From assembly GCA_964387985.1 (NCBI GenBank), contig CAYLZG010000001.1, positions 49,852 through 113,851 on the forward strand: DNA of 64,000 nt, written 5' to 3'. A program made the translations under genes and the position numbers. The DNA is from JALOOB01 sp964387985 (GTDB taxonomy: Bacteria > Chloroflexota > Anaerolineae > CG2-30-64-16). Shown in pieces: positions 25,738 through 34,989 of this stretch (positions are counted from its first letter, which is position 1; every line of letters begins with the position of its first letter). The notes under the pieces are model-generated. The model was not told where the DNA came from and ran no database searches. It saw nothing but the letters and a program-made list of their open reading frames with translations.

Positions 25738-27003
25738 ATGACAGATCACAAACATAAGAGTTCGGTCCGCCCGCTGAGCCGGCGGACTGCCATACAGGCC
25801 TTGCTCGGTGCAGGCGCGCTGGCCGCCGTCGGCGGCTGCCGGTCCTTCGCGCCGTCACCCACCCCGACCCCGACGCGAACCCCACGCATCGCCACCCCGA
25901 CGGGCACACCGACCGTGTCGAGCACCCCGGTCAGCCCGCTGGCGACGCCAACGACAGGGGCAACGGCAACTATGGCGGCCTCTCCCACGGCCTCGGTCAC
26001 GCCCTATCCAACCGCCACGCCGTCGCCCACGGCCACCCCGACACCGACCGCTACCTTGTTCCCGCCAGGGCCGCCATCCAAACTCGGCCTGTTCATAACG
26101 CGCAACGATCCACGGATTTTCGATTTGCTGCGCACCGGGAACGTGGCGCTGGTCAAGACGCTGGAATACGATCCGAACTTTGTCACCGAAATCAAGTCCA
26201 TCTCGCCCACGACCCTCCTCGTGGGACGCATGGACATACCCCAGGTCAACCTGGGAGAGATGACCGATCCCAGGGCTACGGCGCAGGCATTCGCAGACCT
26301 GTTGCTGCCGGTTGCGACAGAGCCGAGACGGCTGGCCGCCATCGATGCGTGGGAATCGTTCAACGAACCGACCCCCAGCGACCAGGATCAAATGAGCCGC
26401 CTGGCGGAATTCGAAGCACATCGCGTTGAGCTGTTCGCGGCGGCAGGCATTCGCTCGTGTATCGGCAACTTCAGTTCAGGCAACCCACCTCTCGAATGGT
26501 GGCCCCAGTTCAGGCCCGCTATCGAGGCTGCCATCAAGCATCAAGGCTACCTGGGGCTGCACGAGTACGGCGCGCCCACCATGCAGTATGGAACACCGCA
26601 GGATCCGCTCGGCTGGGATGTCAACGGTGCCGAAGAGGGTTGGCTGACTCTGCGCTATCGCAAGGTCTATCGCGGCTTTCTTCAGCCCAACAAGCTCGAC
26701 ATTCCGCTATTGCTGACCGAAGTCGGCATCGACGGACTCATTACGAACCGTCCGGGCCCTGATGGGAAGGGCTGGGTGGATTTCTCCGGCTTCTGGGATT
26801 CTCTCGGCATGGGCAGCGATGCGCCAGGCAACTACATCGAACAACTCGCCTGGTACGATGCACACCTGCAACAAGACCCGTACGTCATTGGCGCCGCCAT
26901 CTTTGCAGCGGCTGCCTCACCCGGATGGGAGAGCTACGAGCTACTGGACGCGACCTTCCCGTTTTTGCGTCAATATCTCAGCGTCCACCCACCCAATCCG
27001 TAG
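25738..27003 (+). CDS. Tat-exported lipoprotein with glycosidase-like TIM-barrel domain
   Basis: 421 residues. Twin-arginine signal (SRRTAIQALLGAGALAAVGGC) with lipobox GGC at about residue 34, then a long Pro/Thr repeat linker (to about 115). The globular domain resembles clan-A glycosidases: an acid/base-type glutamate in AWESFNEPTP and a candidate nucleophile in LLLTEVGIDG. The extent of each is read by eye. The same NEP/E arrangement occurs in the large CRL-repeat protein at 18829. Probably acts on a polysaccharide at the outer face of the membrane. Substrate unknown. Confidence 0.72.
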   Translation: MTDHKHKSSVRPLSRRTAIQALLGAGALAAVGGCRSFAPSPTPTPTRTPRIATPTGTPTVSSTPVSPLATPTTGATATMAASPTASVTPYPTATPSPTATPTPTATLFPPGPPSKLGLFITRNDPRIFDLLRTGNVALVKTLEYDPNFVTEIKSISPTTLLVGRMDIPQVNLGEMTDPRATAQAFADLLLPVATEPRRLAAIDAWESFNEPTPSDQDQMSRLAEFEAHRVELFAAAGIRSCIGNFSSGNPPLEWWPQFRPAIEAAIKHQGYLGLHEYGAPTMQYGTPQDPLGWDVNGAEEGWLTLRYRKVYRGFLQPNKLDIPLLLTEVGIDGLITNRPGPDGKGWVDFSGFWDSLGMGSDAPGNYIEQLAWYDAHLQQDPYVIGAAIFAAAASPGWESYELLDATFPFLRQYLSVHPPNP

Positions 27004-27022
27004 AACTACTGCGCTTCCTGCT

Positions 27023-27051
27023 TAGACAAGGGTGCTTGAATACGCTATAAT
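27023..27051 (+). promoter_or_regulatory. Promoter of hisS
   Basis: TAGACA (27023-27028), 17-bp spacer, TATAAT (27046-27051). Predicted start near 27058, about 50 nt before the ATG at 27107. Confidence 0.65.
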
Positions 27052-27106
27052 CCGACCGTTGCCGCGCATCCGGGTGGATGCGCGGAAATTGGACTTGGAG
27101 GCAAGC

Positions 27107-28372
27107 ATGTATCAGGCGCCTCGCGGCACGCAAGATATCCTACCGGCTGATCGCCCCTATTGGCGCTATGTCACGGAAGAGATGCATACGGTGGCCGCGC
27201 TGTTCGGATTCAGTCAAATCGACACGCCGATCTTCGAGGAAACCGGTCTTTACGTGCGCGGGGTCGGCGAAGGCACCGACATCGTCGACAAAGAGATGTA
27301 CTCCTTCCAGGATAAGGGCGGCGCCGAGATTACCCTGCGGCCCGAATGGACTGCAGGTGTCATGCGTGCATACATCGAGCACGGCATGCATGTCTGGCCG
27401 CAGCCGGTGAAGCTTTACTCGATGGGGCCCATCTTCCGCTTCGAGCGCCCCCAGGCCGGCAGGTTTCGCCAGCACCACCAGTTCAATGTGGAAGTCCTTG
27501 GCGAAATCGACCCGGCCGTCGATCTGGAGGTCATGTCGGTTGCCTGGACGTTACTCACCCGGCTCGGGTACCGTGGCCTGAGCTTCCAGCTCAATTCGAC
27601 GGGCTGTCCGAAGTGCCGTCCTGCCTACCGCCGGGCGTTGGTCGACTACTTCCGCGCGTATGAAGACCGGCTCAACGATGTGGACCGCCGCCGGTTGACT
27701 ATCAATCCATTGCGGCTGCTTGATTCCAAGGAGGAGGCCGCACAGCCGCTGCTTGACGCCGCGCCTCACAGCGCAGATTACCTGTGCGAAGAGTGCGCCA
27801 CGCACCTTGCAACCCTGCGCGGCTATCTTGATGCGCTGAGCATGCCGCACAGCATCAATTTCCGGCTCGTGCGCGGCCTCGACTATTACACAAAAACCGT
27901 CTTCGAGGTCTGGGCCGAAGGCATCGGCGCGCAGGCCGCCGTGTGTGGCGGAGGGCGCTACGACAGGCTGATCGAAGAATTGGGGGGCCCTCCCACGCCG
28001 GGGATCGGATTCGGCATGGGCATCGAGCGCGTCATAGCCAGCCTCAAACAGCAGGAAGTGCAGCCGCCCTCGCTGCCGGCGCCGCGCGTCCAGGTCTCGC
28101 CATTGGGCGAAGAAGCACGAGTGGCCGCCATCAAGCTGGTCCGGCAGTTGCGCGAAGCCGGAATCGGTGCGCTGCTGGCCTTCGGCAATCGCAGCCTGAA
28201 ATCGCAGCTCAAGGGCGCGGACAAGGCCCATATCGAATATGCGCTGATCCTGGGTGAACAGGAGCTGACCCAGGGTACGATCCTGGTTCGCGAGATGGCT
28301 ACGAGCCAACAGATGCCGGTGAACCACGGGGAGATCCTGAACTGGTTGCGCGCCCGGTTGGCGCAGGCTTAA
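27107..28372 (+). CDS. hisS: Histidyl-tRNA synthetase
   Basis: 421 residues from ATG at 27107 with GGAG 6 nt upstream; upstream codons lie in the promoter. Class II motifs: motif 1 region APRGTQDILP to RYVTEEM, motif 2 around LYSMGPIFRFERPQAGRFRQHHQFNVE, the histidine-binding RGLDYYTKTVFE, and motif 3 near GGGRYDRLIEELGG then GIGFGMGIER. The C-terminal anticodon-binding domain occupies about 325-415. Charges tRNA-His in the cytosol. Followed 4 bp later by nadK. Confidence 0.96.
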   Translation: MYQAPRGTQDILPADRPYWRYVTEEMHTVAALFGFSQIDTPIFEETGLYVRGVGEGTDIVDKEMYSFQDKGGAEITLRPEWTAGVMRAYIEHGMHVWPQPVKLYSMGPIFRFERPQAGRFRQHHQFNVEVLGEIDPAVDLEVMSVAWTLLTRLGYRGLSFQLNSTGCPKCRPAYRRALVDYFRAYEDRLNDVDRRRLTINPLRLLDSKEEAAQPLLDAAPHSADYLCEECATHLATLRGYLDALSMPHSINFRLVRGLDYYTKTVFEVWAEGIGAQAAVCGGGRYDRLIEELGGPPTPGIGFGMGIERVIASLKQQEVQPPSLPAPRVQVSPLGEEARVAAIKLVRQLREAGIGALLAFGNRSLKSQLKGADKAHIEYALILGEQELTQGTILVREMATSQQMPVNHGEILNWLRARLAQA

Positions 28373-28376
28373 GACC

Positions 28377-29246
28377 ATGCAAAATCCTCCACAACACTTT
28401 GGCATCCTGTGCCATCCCAAGAAGCCCGAAAGCGGACCACTGGCCGAACGCATGCAAGAGTTCCTGGAGGCACGCGGCTGCACCGCGTGGATCGGCTCAG
28501 CATGGGATGAGCCAGAAGCGTTCGCCCACATCAAGGATCTGGACATCCTGATAGCGCTCGGGGGCGACGGAACCATGTTGCGCGCCGCACGCATCGGTGG
28601 CCGCGATGCCAAGCCGCTCGTTGGCGTCAAGTTGGGCCTTGTCAGCTTTCTGGCGGAAATCGCTCCCGAAGACTGGGAGCGTCCCTTTGAGCAGATACTC
28701 TCGGGGCAATTCTGGCTTGAAGAGCGCATGCTGCTCGATGTAGCGGTCACACGCTCCGGCCAACCGCCGGTAAACCATTCCTACCTGGCGATCAACGACG
28801 TCGTGATCAGCCGCGGCGGCCTCGCACGCATCGTCACAGTGAAGACCTGGGTCGACCAGAGCTATCTGACCACCTATCGCGCCGACGGGGTGATTGTGTC
28901 AACCCCCACAGGCTGCACCGGCTATGCGCTGGCTGCCGGGGGCCCTATCCTCCCGCCCGAGCTCAAGAACATCCTCGTTATCCCCATCTGCCCGCATCTG
29001 AGCCTGGACCGACCCATTGTCCTGGCACAGGGCGCAACGGTGGGGCTGGAGGCGTACGGAGATTACGCTCCCATCCTGACCGTGGACGGGCAGTTCGAAA
29101 TCGCGCTGACCGAGGGGGACAGGGTGGAAGTGCGCGCGAGCCGGCATCTTTCGCATTTCGTGCACGTTCAGGATCGGGCTTATTTCTACCGGACCCTGAT
29201 GGATCGGCTGCGATGGAGGGGGGCGGGAGAAGGGGAAAGAAGATGA
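28377..29246 (+). CDS. nadK: NAD kinase
   Basis: 289 residues. GGDGT signature at residues 62-66 (ALGGDGTMLRAAR), then LAINDVVISRGG and the conserved SPT-like region VIVSTPTGCTGYALAAGGPIL, and late SLDRPIVL. Phosphorylates NAD to NADP with ATP. Starts 4 bp after hisS and ends overlapping the next gene's ATG (ATGA at 29243-29246), so it is part of the hisS-nadK-recN run. Confidence 0.95.
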   Translation: MQNPPQHFGILCHPKKPESGPLAERMQEFLEARGCTAWIGSAWDEPEAFAHIKDLDILIALGGDGTMLRAARIGGRDAKPLVGVKLGLVSFLAEIAPEDWERPFEQILSGQFWLEERMLLDVAVTRSGQPPVNHSYLAINDVVISRGGLARIVTVKTWVDQSYLTTYRADGVIVSTPTGCTGYALAAGGPILPPELKNILVIPICPHLSLDRPIVLAQGATVGLEAYGDYAPILTVDGQFEIALTEGDRVEVRASRHLSHFVHVQDRAYFYRTLMDRLRWRGAGEGERR

Positions 29247-29755
29247 CGCAACCAGCGCCACCGCCCCTTTTCTGTGCAAACCACCCTGACCGGGAGACTT
29301 TGCTGCGCTGTAACCGCTGCGAGAAGCCCATCTGCTACCAGTGCGCGGTCCTCACGCCTGTAGGTTACCGCTGCCGTGAATGCGTGCGCTCACAGCGAGC
29401 AAAGTACTACAATGGAGAGTCATACGACATACCGCTCGGCGCACTAATTGCTGTGGTGTTGGGGGCGGCTTTCGGTGCACTGGCCTACCTGTTCCTCGGG
29501 ATGGTGGGCTTCTTCAGCTTCATCATTGCCTTCATCGCTGGCCCCGCGGCAGGCGGGGCGGTCGCCGAAGTGATCCGGCGATTGCTGCGCAAGCGACGTG
29601 TGCAGGGGATGAAAGTCGCAGCTGTCGCGGCGTTCGTGGTGGGCCTGCTGGCAGCAGGCTTCTTTCTGGTTGGATTCCCTGTCATGTTCGTGCGGCTGAG
29701 CGTCATCCTATTCGGAGCATTGGCGGCCAGCACACTCTACGCAAGAATCTTGTAG
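29243..29755 (+). CDS. B-box-type zinc finger membrane protein
   Basis: 170 residues from the ATG at 29243 overlapping the nadK stop, with GGGGAAAG upstream. The N-terminal cysteine/histidine cluster CANHPDRETLLRCNRCEKPICYQCA, then GYRCRECV, resembles the bacterial B-box/zinc-binding domain. Two hydrophobic regions follow (about 60-105 and 125-165), each holding one or two helices. Often found in Chloroflexota as small rhomboid-adjacent or orphan membrane proteins. Function unknown. Confidence 0.75.
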   Translation: MTQPAPPPLFCANHPDRETLLRCNRCEKPICYQCAVLTPVGYRCRECVRSQRAKYYNGESYDIPLGALIAVVLGAAFGALAYLFLGMVGFFSFIIAFIAGPAAGGAVAEVIRRLLRKRRVQGMKVAAVAAFVVGLLAAGFFLVGFPVMFVRLSVILFGALAASTLYARIL

Positions 29756-29767
29756 GGCTACTTACTC

Positions 29768-31573
29768 ATGCTGAACGAACTGCGGATCCGTGACCTTGCC
29801 ATCATCGACCGGCTCGACCTGACCTTGGGCGCTGGCTTCAATGTGTTGACCGGCGAAACAGGCGCAGGTAAGTCGATCATTATTGATGCGGTCAACTTAC
29901 TGCTGGGAGATCGCGCCTCACAAGAGGTCGTCCGTGCGGGAGCCGAGCGCACCGAAGTCGAAGGCAGGTTTCGGCTCAGTCCTGCGGTAGCCGCCAAAGT
30001 GGCGCCGTTGCTGGCCGAAAATGGACTTGAGGGCGATCACGGGGATGAGGTCACGCTGGCGCGCGAGGTTCGCGCGAACGGCCGCTCTGTAGCTCGCATC
30101 AATGGGCGGTCGGTGACCACCACACTACTTGGCGAGATCGGCAACCTCCTGGTCGACGTCCACGGACAGGGCGAACACCTCTCTCTGCTGCACGAACGCG
30201 AGCACGTCAACTTGCTCGACCGGTACGCGGGCCTGGGGGAAAAGGCCTCCGCGGTCGCCGAGCTGGTCCACCGCGTGCGCGCCGTGCGCAAGGAACTGGA
30301 GAGCCTGCGGCAGAACGAACGCGAACGTGCGCGGCGCATCGATCTGCTCAGTTACCAGGTCGAAGAGATCGCCAATGCGAAGCTCACAGCGGATGAAGAG
30401 GGAGAACTCGATGCCGAGCGCCGCCGGCTGGCTAATTCCGAACAATTATCTGAGCTGAGCGCGGAGGCAAGCCTGAATCTGGCAGGCACGGAGGACGGGC
30501 GGCCCGGGGCCATCGATGCACTTGGGTCCGCGGAGCAAGCACTCTCGCGTCTGGCGCGCATCGATCCGGCCGCGGCTTCCCTGCTGGAGCAGTTGGGAGA
30601 AGCGACAGCGCTCCTGGATGACATTGCCCGTGAGCTGACCCACTATCGTGACTCCATCGAGTACAACCCGCGCCGTCTCGAACAAGTCGAAGAGCGGTTG
30701 CACCTGATCCACTCCCTTCAGCGCAAGTATGGTGACACGATCGATGAGGTGATCACTTATGCCGAAAAGGCCGCTGAAGAGCTTGAGACCATCAGTCACG
30801 CGGAGGAGCGCATCGGAGAGTTGGAAGCCGAAGAGGCTCATCTGCTGTCCGATCTTGGCCGGCAGGGCGCTGAGCTCTCCCTGGCCCGCCGCGCTGGGGG
30901 CGAGCGCATGGCCCAGGCAATCGAAGCGGAGCTGACTGACCTCCAGATGGCTCGCGCACGCTTTGCAGTCAGCATCCGTTGGACACCAGACCCCAACGGC
31001 GCTATCGTTGATTCCAATGCGGCTACACGAATCAAGGTCAATCCTGACCGCTATGCTTTCGATACGCATGGCCTGGACACAATCGCTTTTCTCGTTTCTG
31101 CGAATCCTGGCGAGCCCATGCGGCCTCTCGCCAGGGTGGCTTCGGGTGGCGAAACCTCGCGGCTGATGCTGGCGCTCAAGACCGTGTTAGGTCGAGCCGA
31201 CGAGACGCCGACGCTCATCTTCGACGAGATCGATCAGGGGATCGGCGGCCGCATCGGAGGCACGGTCGGCCGCAAGCTGTGGGAACTCACGGTCCACAAC
31301 GGCGTAAACACCTCCAAAAAGAACGCGGGTGACATCCGCCACCAGGTGCTGTGCATCACTCACCTGCCGCAATTGGCTGTCTATGGCGATCTTCACTATC
31401 ATGTTGCCAAACAGGTGATCGATGGACGCACGATCACGGAAGTGCATCCTCTGACGAACGACTCGCGCATTACGGAACTGGCGAGAATGATGGGGGCAGA
31501 CACCGAATCTGGCCGCGTCAGTGTCACGGAAATGATGGCCGACGTCGCCGCTCAAAAGGCGACAAAAAAATGA
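29768..31573 (+). CDS. recN: DNA repair protein RecN
   Basis: 601 residues. SMC-like ATPase with Walker A TGETGAGKS at residues 28-36, a long coiled-coil middle (about 150-380), and C-terminal signature LARVASGGETSRLMLALK plus Walker B TLIFDEIDQGIGGRIG. Ends with ITHLPQLAVYGDLHYHV, as in RecN. Acts in double-strand break repair on nucleoid DNA. Slightly longer than the typical ~560 residues, with a short extra segment (HNGVNTSKKNAGDIRHQ) before the LCITHLPQ strand. Confidence 0.95.
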   Translation: MLNELRIRDLAIIDRLDLTLGAGFNVLTGETGAGKSIIIDAVNLLLGDRASQEVVRAGAERTEVEGRFRLSPAVAAKVAPLLAENGLEGDHGDEVTLAREVRANGRSVARINGRSVTTTLLGEIGNLLVDVHGQGEHLSLLHEREHVNLLDRYAGLGEKASAVAELVHRVRAVRKELESLRQNERERARRIDLLSYQVEEIANAKLTADEEGELDAERRRLANSEQLSELSAEASLNLAGTEDGRPGAIDALGSAEQALSRLARIDPAAASLLEQLGEATALLDDIARELTHYRDSIEYNPRRLEQVEERLHLIHSLQRKYGDTIDEVITYAEKAAEELETISHAEERIGELEAEEAHLLSDLGRQGAELSLARRAGGERMAQAIEAELTDLQMARARFAVSIRWTPDPNGAIVDSNAATRIKVNPDRYAFDTHGLDTIAFLVSANPGEPMRPLARVASGGETSRLMLALKTVLGRADETPTLIFDEIDQGIGGRIGGTVGRKLWELTVHNGVNTSKKNAGDIRHQVLCITHLPQLAVYGDLHYHVAKQVIDGRTITEVHPLTNDSRITELARMMGADTESGRVSVTEMMADVAAQKATKK

Positions 31574-31610
31574 CCGGGGTCACAAAAGTGGCTACCGCAG
31601 AAAGAACATT

Positions 31611-32228
31611 GTGAAAGCCATGAAGCAACAACAGGACGTGCGCATACGTCTGGCCAGGCTGCATGACGCGCCAGCGATCGCCGCAGTGCATGTCCGGGCA
31701 TGGCAGACAGCCTATCGCGGCATCGTGCCTGACAGTTACCTGGACACGATGGACCTTGCGGCTCGCGAGGAGCGGTGGCAGGAACGCCTGGCACATCCGT
31801 CGGAGTCCGAATTCACATTCGTGGCGGAACTTACGGGGCACACAAAGGAAACTCCTGGTGCCATCATCGGATTTGCCAGCGGCGGCCCTGAACGCAACAG
31901 TGTAGCCGGCTACGATGGAGAATTGTACGGCATCTACCTCTTGCCCGAGCATCGCGGCAAGGGCATCGGCCGTCGACTGGTAGCTGCGACCGCAAAATGG
32001 CTTTCAGAGCGTGGGACGCAATCCCTGGTCATTTGGGTGCTCAAAGAGAATCTGAACGGCCGCGCCTTCTACGAAGCGCTGGGGGGACAACTCGTGAGCG
32101 AACAAACGATCACGATAGGCGGCTCCAGCCTCCTGGATGTAGCTTACGGTTGGCCTGATCTGCGCATGATTCTTCATGCGTCACGAGACGCGGGAGGAGA
32201 TTCCCATGAAGCTGCGGCGGTGCGATAG
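31611..32228 (+). CDS. GNAT family N-acetyltransferase
   Basis: 205 residues; GTG start at 31611 or ATG at 31620 are both possible. Residues ~10-175 form a single GNAT domain: VRIRLARLHDAPAIAAVHVRAWQTAYRGIVP at the start is typical of a large GNAT subgroup, and LYGIYLLPEHRGKGIGRRLVAA is the acetyl-CoA loop with Q/RxxGxG/A. Ends with ENLNGRAFYEALGGQ. The 3' end overlaps the following acetyltransferase gene by 23 nt. Substrate unknown. Confidence 0.85.
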   Translation: MKAMKQQQDVRIRLARLHDAPAIAAVHVRAWQTAYRGIVPDSYLDTMDLAAREERWQERLAHPSESEFTFVAELTGHTKETPGAIIGFASGGPERNSVAGYDGELYGIYLLPEHRGKGIGRRLVAATAKWLSERGTQSLVIWVLKENLNGRAFYEALGGQLVSEQTITIGGSSLLDVAYGWPDLRMILHASRDAGGDSHEAAAVR

Positions 32229-33084
32229 CGCTACGGACTTTCTGGAGCACGCCCGCGCGCCCCTTGAGGTCAAAGAGGCGGCCAACAACCTGATCGTGGG
32301 AATCTCGGCCCGCGTTGCCGAGCACCCCGAACAGGTCAAGTTTCCCGCCTATTTCGCCACCGTGGACGAGGGTGACCGCCTGGTGGCCGCTGCCGTGCGC
32401 ACACCACCACATCGGATCATCGTTCACAGCGAGCTCGGCGCAGAACCCGCGCCGCTTCGCCTGATTCTTGATGACATCCTCGACTATACGGCCAGCTTTG
32501 ATCCCGGGAGCCCACCCGGGCACGTCCCGGGCGTCGTTGGCCACTCGACCGCAGCACGAGCATTTGCCGAACTGTGGCAGGATCGCACCGGCAAATCGTT
32601 CAAAGCCGGGAAGAGCCTGCGAATCTATGAGCTTCGCCAGGTGACGCCGCCCGCGGGCGTGCCTGGTCATCTCCGACAGGCAAACGATAACGAGGTCGAC
32701 CTGTTGGCGGACTGGATATTTAGTTTCAACATCGATGCAGGCCTGCCCGCAAGCACGACCGAGGCGCGCGAGCTTGCCGAACGACGGATCGACAGCGGCG
32801 ACCTCGTGATCTGGGAGATCGAAGGGAAGCCTGTCTCCATGGCTGCCAAATCGCGACCTTCCAGCCACGGCATCACCATCACCCTGGTATACACCCCGCG
32901 CGAGCTCCGCAATCGCGGCTATGCATCCGCATGCGTGGCCGCGTTGAGCCAGCAAATGCTCGACGCAGGATGGGAGTTCTGCACCCTGTACACCGACCTG
33001 GCTAACCCGGTCTCCAACAGCATCTATCAACGCCTTGGCTACCGGCCGGTCTGTGATTCCAACGAGTACGATTTTGAACCTTGA
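32206..33084 (+). CDS. GNAT family N-acetyltransferase
   Basis: 292 residues from ATG at 32206 with GGAGGAG 8 nt upstream. The N-terminal half lacks clear motifs. The GNAT core is C-terminal, with ITITLVYTPRELRNRGYASACVAALSQQML as the acetyl-CoA loop and NPVSNSIYQRLGYRPVCDSNEYDF at the end, as in the FR47-like group. Overlaps the preceding GNAT gene, and the pepF start follows within 15 nt, so the genes are co-transcribed. Substrate unknown. Confidence 0.83.
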   Translation: MKLRRCDSATDFLEHARAPLEVKEAANNLIVGISARVAEHPEQVKFPAYFATVDEGDRLVAAAVRTPPHRIIVHSELGAEPAPLRLILDDILDYTASFDPGSPPGHVPGVVGHSTAARAFAELWQDRTGKSFKAGKSLRIYELRQVTPPAGVPGHLRQANDNEVDLLADWIFSFNIDAGLPASTTEARELAERRIDSGDLVIWEIEGKPVSMAAKSRPSSHGITITLVYTPRELRNRGYASACVAALSQQMLDAGWEFCTLYTDLANPVSNSIYQRLGYRPVCDSNEYDFEP

Positions 33085-33098
33085 TCGGGAAGGCAACC

Positions 33099-34907
33099 AT
33101 GATCCAGAATCTCTCCTCTCGCACTGAGATCGAACAGCGCTTCAAATGGAACGCTGAGAGCGTCTTTGCCACCGAGGCTGATTGGGAAGCCGAGGCGGCC
33201 GCCGTTCACACTGCAGTGAATGACCTCAAACGCTACCAGGGCCGGCTGGCGGAGGGAGCGCCTATCATCGCTGAAGCCCTGGCCGCCGTGCAAGCCCTGG
33301 TCCGCCGCGTCTATGTCCTTAGTGCGTACGCTGGCATGGCCTACGCAGTAGATACGACGAACGCCGAAGCGGCTAAGCGGAACAGCCGTGCACATGGGCT
33401 TCAGGGCCTTTCTGCAGCGGCTGCGGCATTCGTCGAGCCCGAGTTGTTAGGCATAGGCGAAGAGACGCTCCGCAGGTGGCTGGCCGAAGAGCCGAAGCTG
33501 GCGTACCTCGAGCACTACGCAGATGACCTCTTCCGCCGGCAAGCGCACGTGCGGTCTGCCGAGGTCGAAGAGTTGCTGGGCATGGCCTCCGATCCATTCG
33601 GCAATGTCGAGCAGACACACAGCCTCATGGTCGATGCGGATTTCAAATATCCGCCGGCCAAAGGCGCGGACGGACAAGAGCTGCCCGTCTCCGGCGGCAA
33701 TCTGCCGGGCATTCTGGCCAGCCCCGATCGTGAGGCCCGCCGGACCGCGTGGGAAGGCTACATGGACACCTTCCTGGCCTTCAAGAACACCCAGGCATCG
33801 AACCTGATGACGTCGGTCAAGGCCAATGTCTTCAAGATGCGCGCCCGCCGGCACGAGTCTACCCTTGACCTCGCGCTCTACCCATGGAATCTGCCATCTG
33901 AAGTGTTCTACAACCTGATCGATGTCTTCAAGAAGAACCTGCCTACCTGGCACCGCTACTGGCGGGTGCGTCGCGAAGCTTTGGGCGTAGAAGAGCTCCA
34001 TCCCTACGATATCTGGGCGCCGCTCTCCGGCAGCCGGCCCAAGGTAGAGTACGAGCGTGGTGTCCAGCTGATCTGCGAGGGCCTGGCGCCACTGGGTGAG
34101 GAGTACGTAGAGACTGTGCGCCGCGGGTGCACGGTGGATCGCTGGGTCGATGTGTACCCCAACCGTGGAAAGCAGGGCGGGGCCTTTTCCTCTGGTGCAC
34201 CGGGGACACATCCGTTCATCATGATGAGCTACACCGATGAGGTGTTCAGCATGAGCACCCTTGCGCATGAGTTGGGCCATTCCATGCACTCATACCTTAC
34301 CTGGCAACACCAGCCCGTGCTATATGCTGAATACGGGATGTTCGTCGCAGAGACCGCTTCGAATTTCCACCAGGCAATGGTGCGCGCCCACCTGCTCGAG
34401 ACCATCCAGGATCCGGCGTTCCAGTTGGCCGTCATTGAAGAGGCTATGTCGAACTTCCACCGCTATTTCTTCATCATGCCGACCCTGGCGCGCTTCGAAC
34501 TCGAAGTTCACCAACGAGAAGAACGCGGCGCAGGGATGAGCGCAGATGACATGATTGAGCTGATGGCCGATCTCTTCAGCGAAGGTTATGGCGGCGAGGT
34601 GCACGTCGACCGGCCACGCGTCGGCATCACCTGGGCCACCTTCCTCCATCTTTACATCGACTACTATGTGTTCCAATACGCCACCGGCATCTCCGCAGCA
34701 AACGCGCTGGCCCGCCGCGTTCGTTCGGGAACGCCGGATGCGGTGGAGAGCTACCTGAGCTTTCTCAAGTCTGGCAACGCCCTTTACCAGGTCGACGCAC
34801 TGAAGCTGGCCGGCGTCGATATGACCACGCCGGAGCCGGTCGAAGCTGCGTTTGAGGTGTTGGCCGGTTTCGTAGACCGGCTGGAGAAGCTCGTTGCAGC
34901 CAGGTAG
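33099..34907 (+). CDS. pepF: Oligoendopeptidase F (M3 metallopeptidase)
   Basis: 602 residues from ATG at 33099 with GGAAGG upstream; a TTG at 33081 is also in frame. The M3 zinc site HELGHS is at about residues 389-394 with the third ligand glutamate about 28 residues later in VAETASNFHQ. The N-terminal RFKWNAESVFATEADWEAE is typical of PepF. Cleaves cytosolic oligopeptides. Stands upstream of a peptidase/regulator group (GntR-type regulator, M20 peptidase), pointing to peptide use. Confidence 0.93.
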   Translation: MIQNLSSRTEIEQRFKWNAESVFATEADWEAEAAAVHTAVNDLKRYQGRLAEGAPIIAEALAAVQALVRRVYVLSAYAGMAYAVDTTNAEAAKRNSRAHGLQGLSAAAAAFVEPELLGIGEETLRRWLAEEPKLAYLEHYADDLFRRQAHVRSAEVEELLGMASDPFGNVEQTHSLMVDADFKYPPAKGADGQELPVSGGNLPGILASPDREARRTAWEGYMDTFLAFKNTQASNLMTSVKANVFKMRARRHESTLDLALYPWNLPSEVFYNLIDVFKKNLPTWHRYWRVRREALGVEELHPYDIWAPLSGSRPKVEYERGVQLICEGLAPLGEEYVETVRRGCTVDRWVDVYPNRGKQGGAFSSGAPGTHPFIMMSYTDEVFSMSTLAHELGHSMHSYLTWQHQPVLYAEYGMFVAETASNFHQAMVRAHLLETIQDPAFQLAVIEEAMSNFHRYFFIMPTLARFELEVHQREERGAGMSADDMIELMADLFSEGYGGEVHVDRPRVGITWATFLHLYIDYYVFQYATGISAANALARRVRSGTPDAVESYLSFLKSGNALYQVDALKLAGVDMTTPEPVEAAFEVLAGFVDRLEKLVAAR

Positions 34908-34989
34908 CTTCAGGTTGCAGAGTTCTTGGAAAGCATCGAGATGACTGACCCGGGGTGCACGATGAAGCGAGACTCTGCCTGAGAAAGAC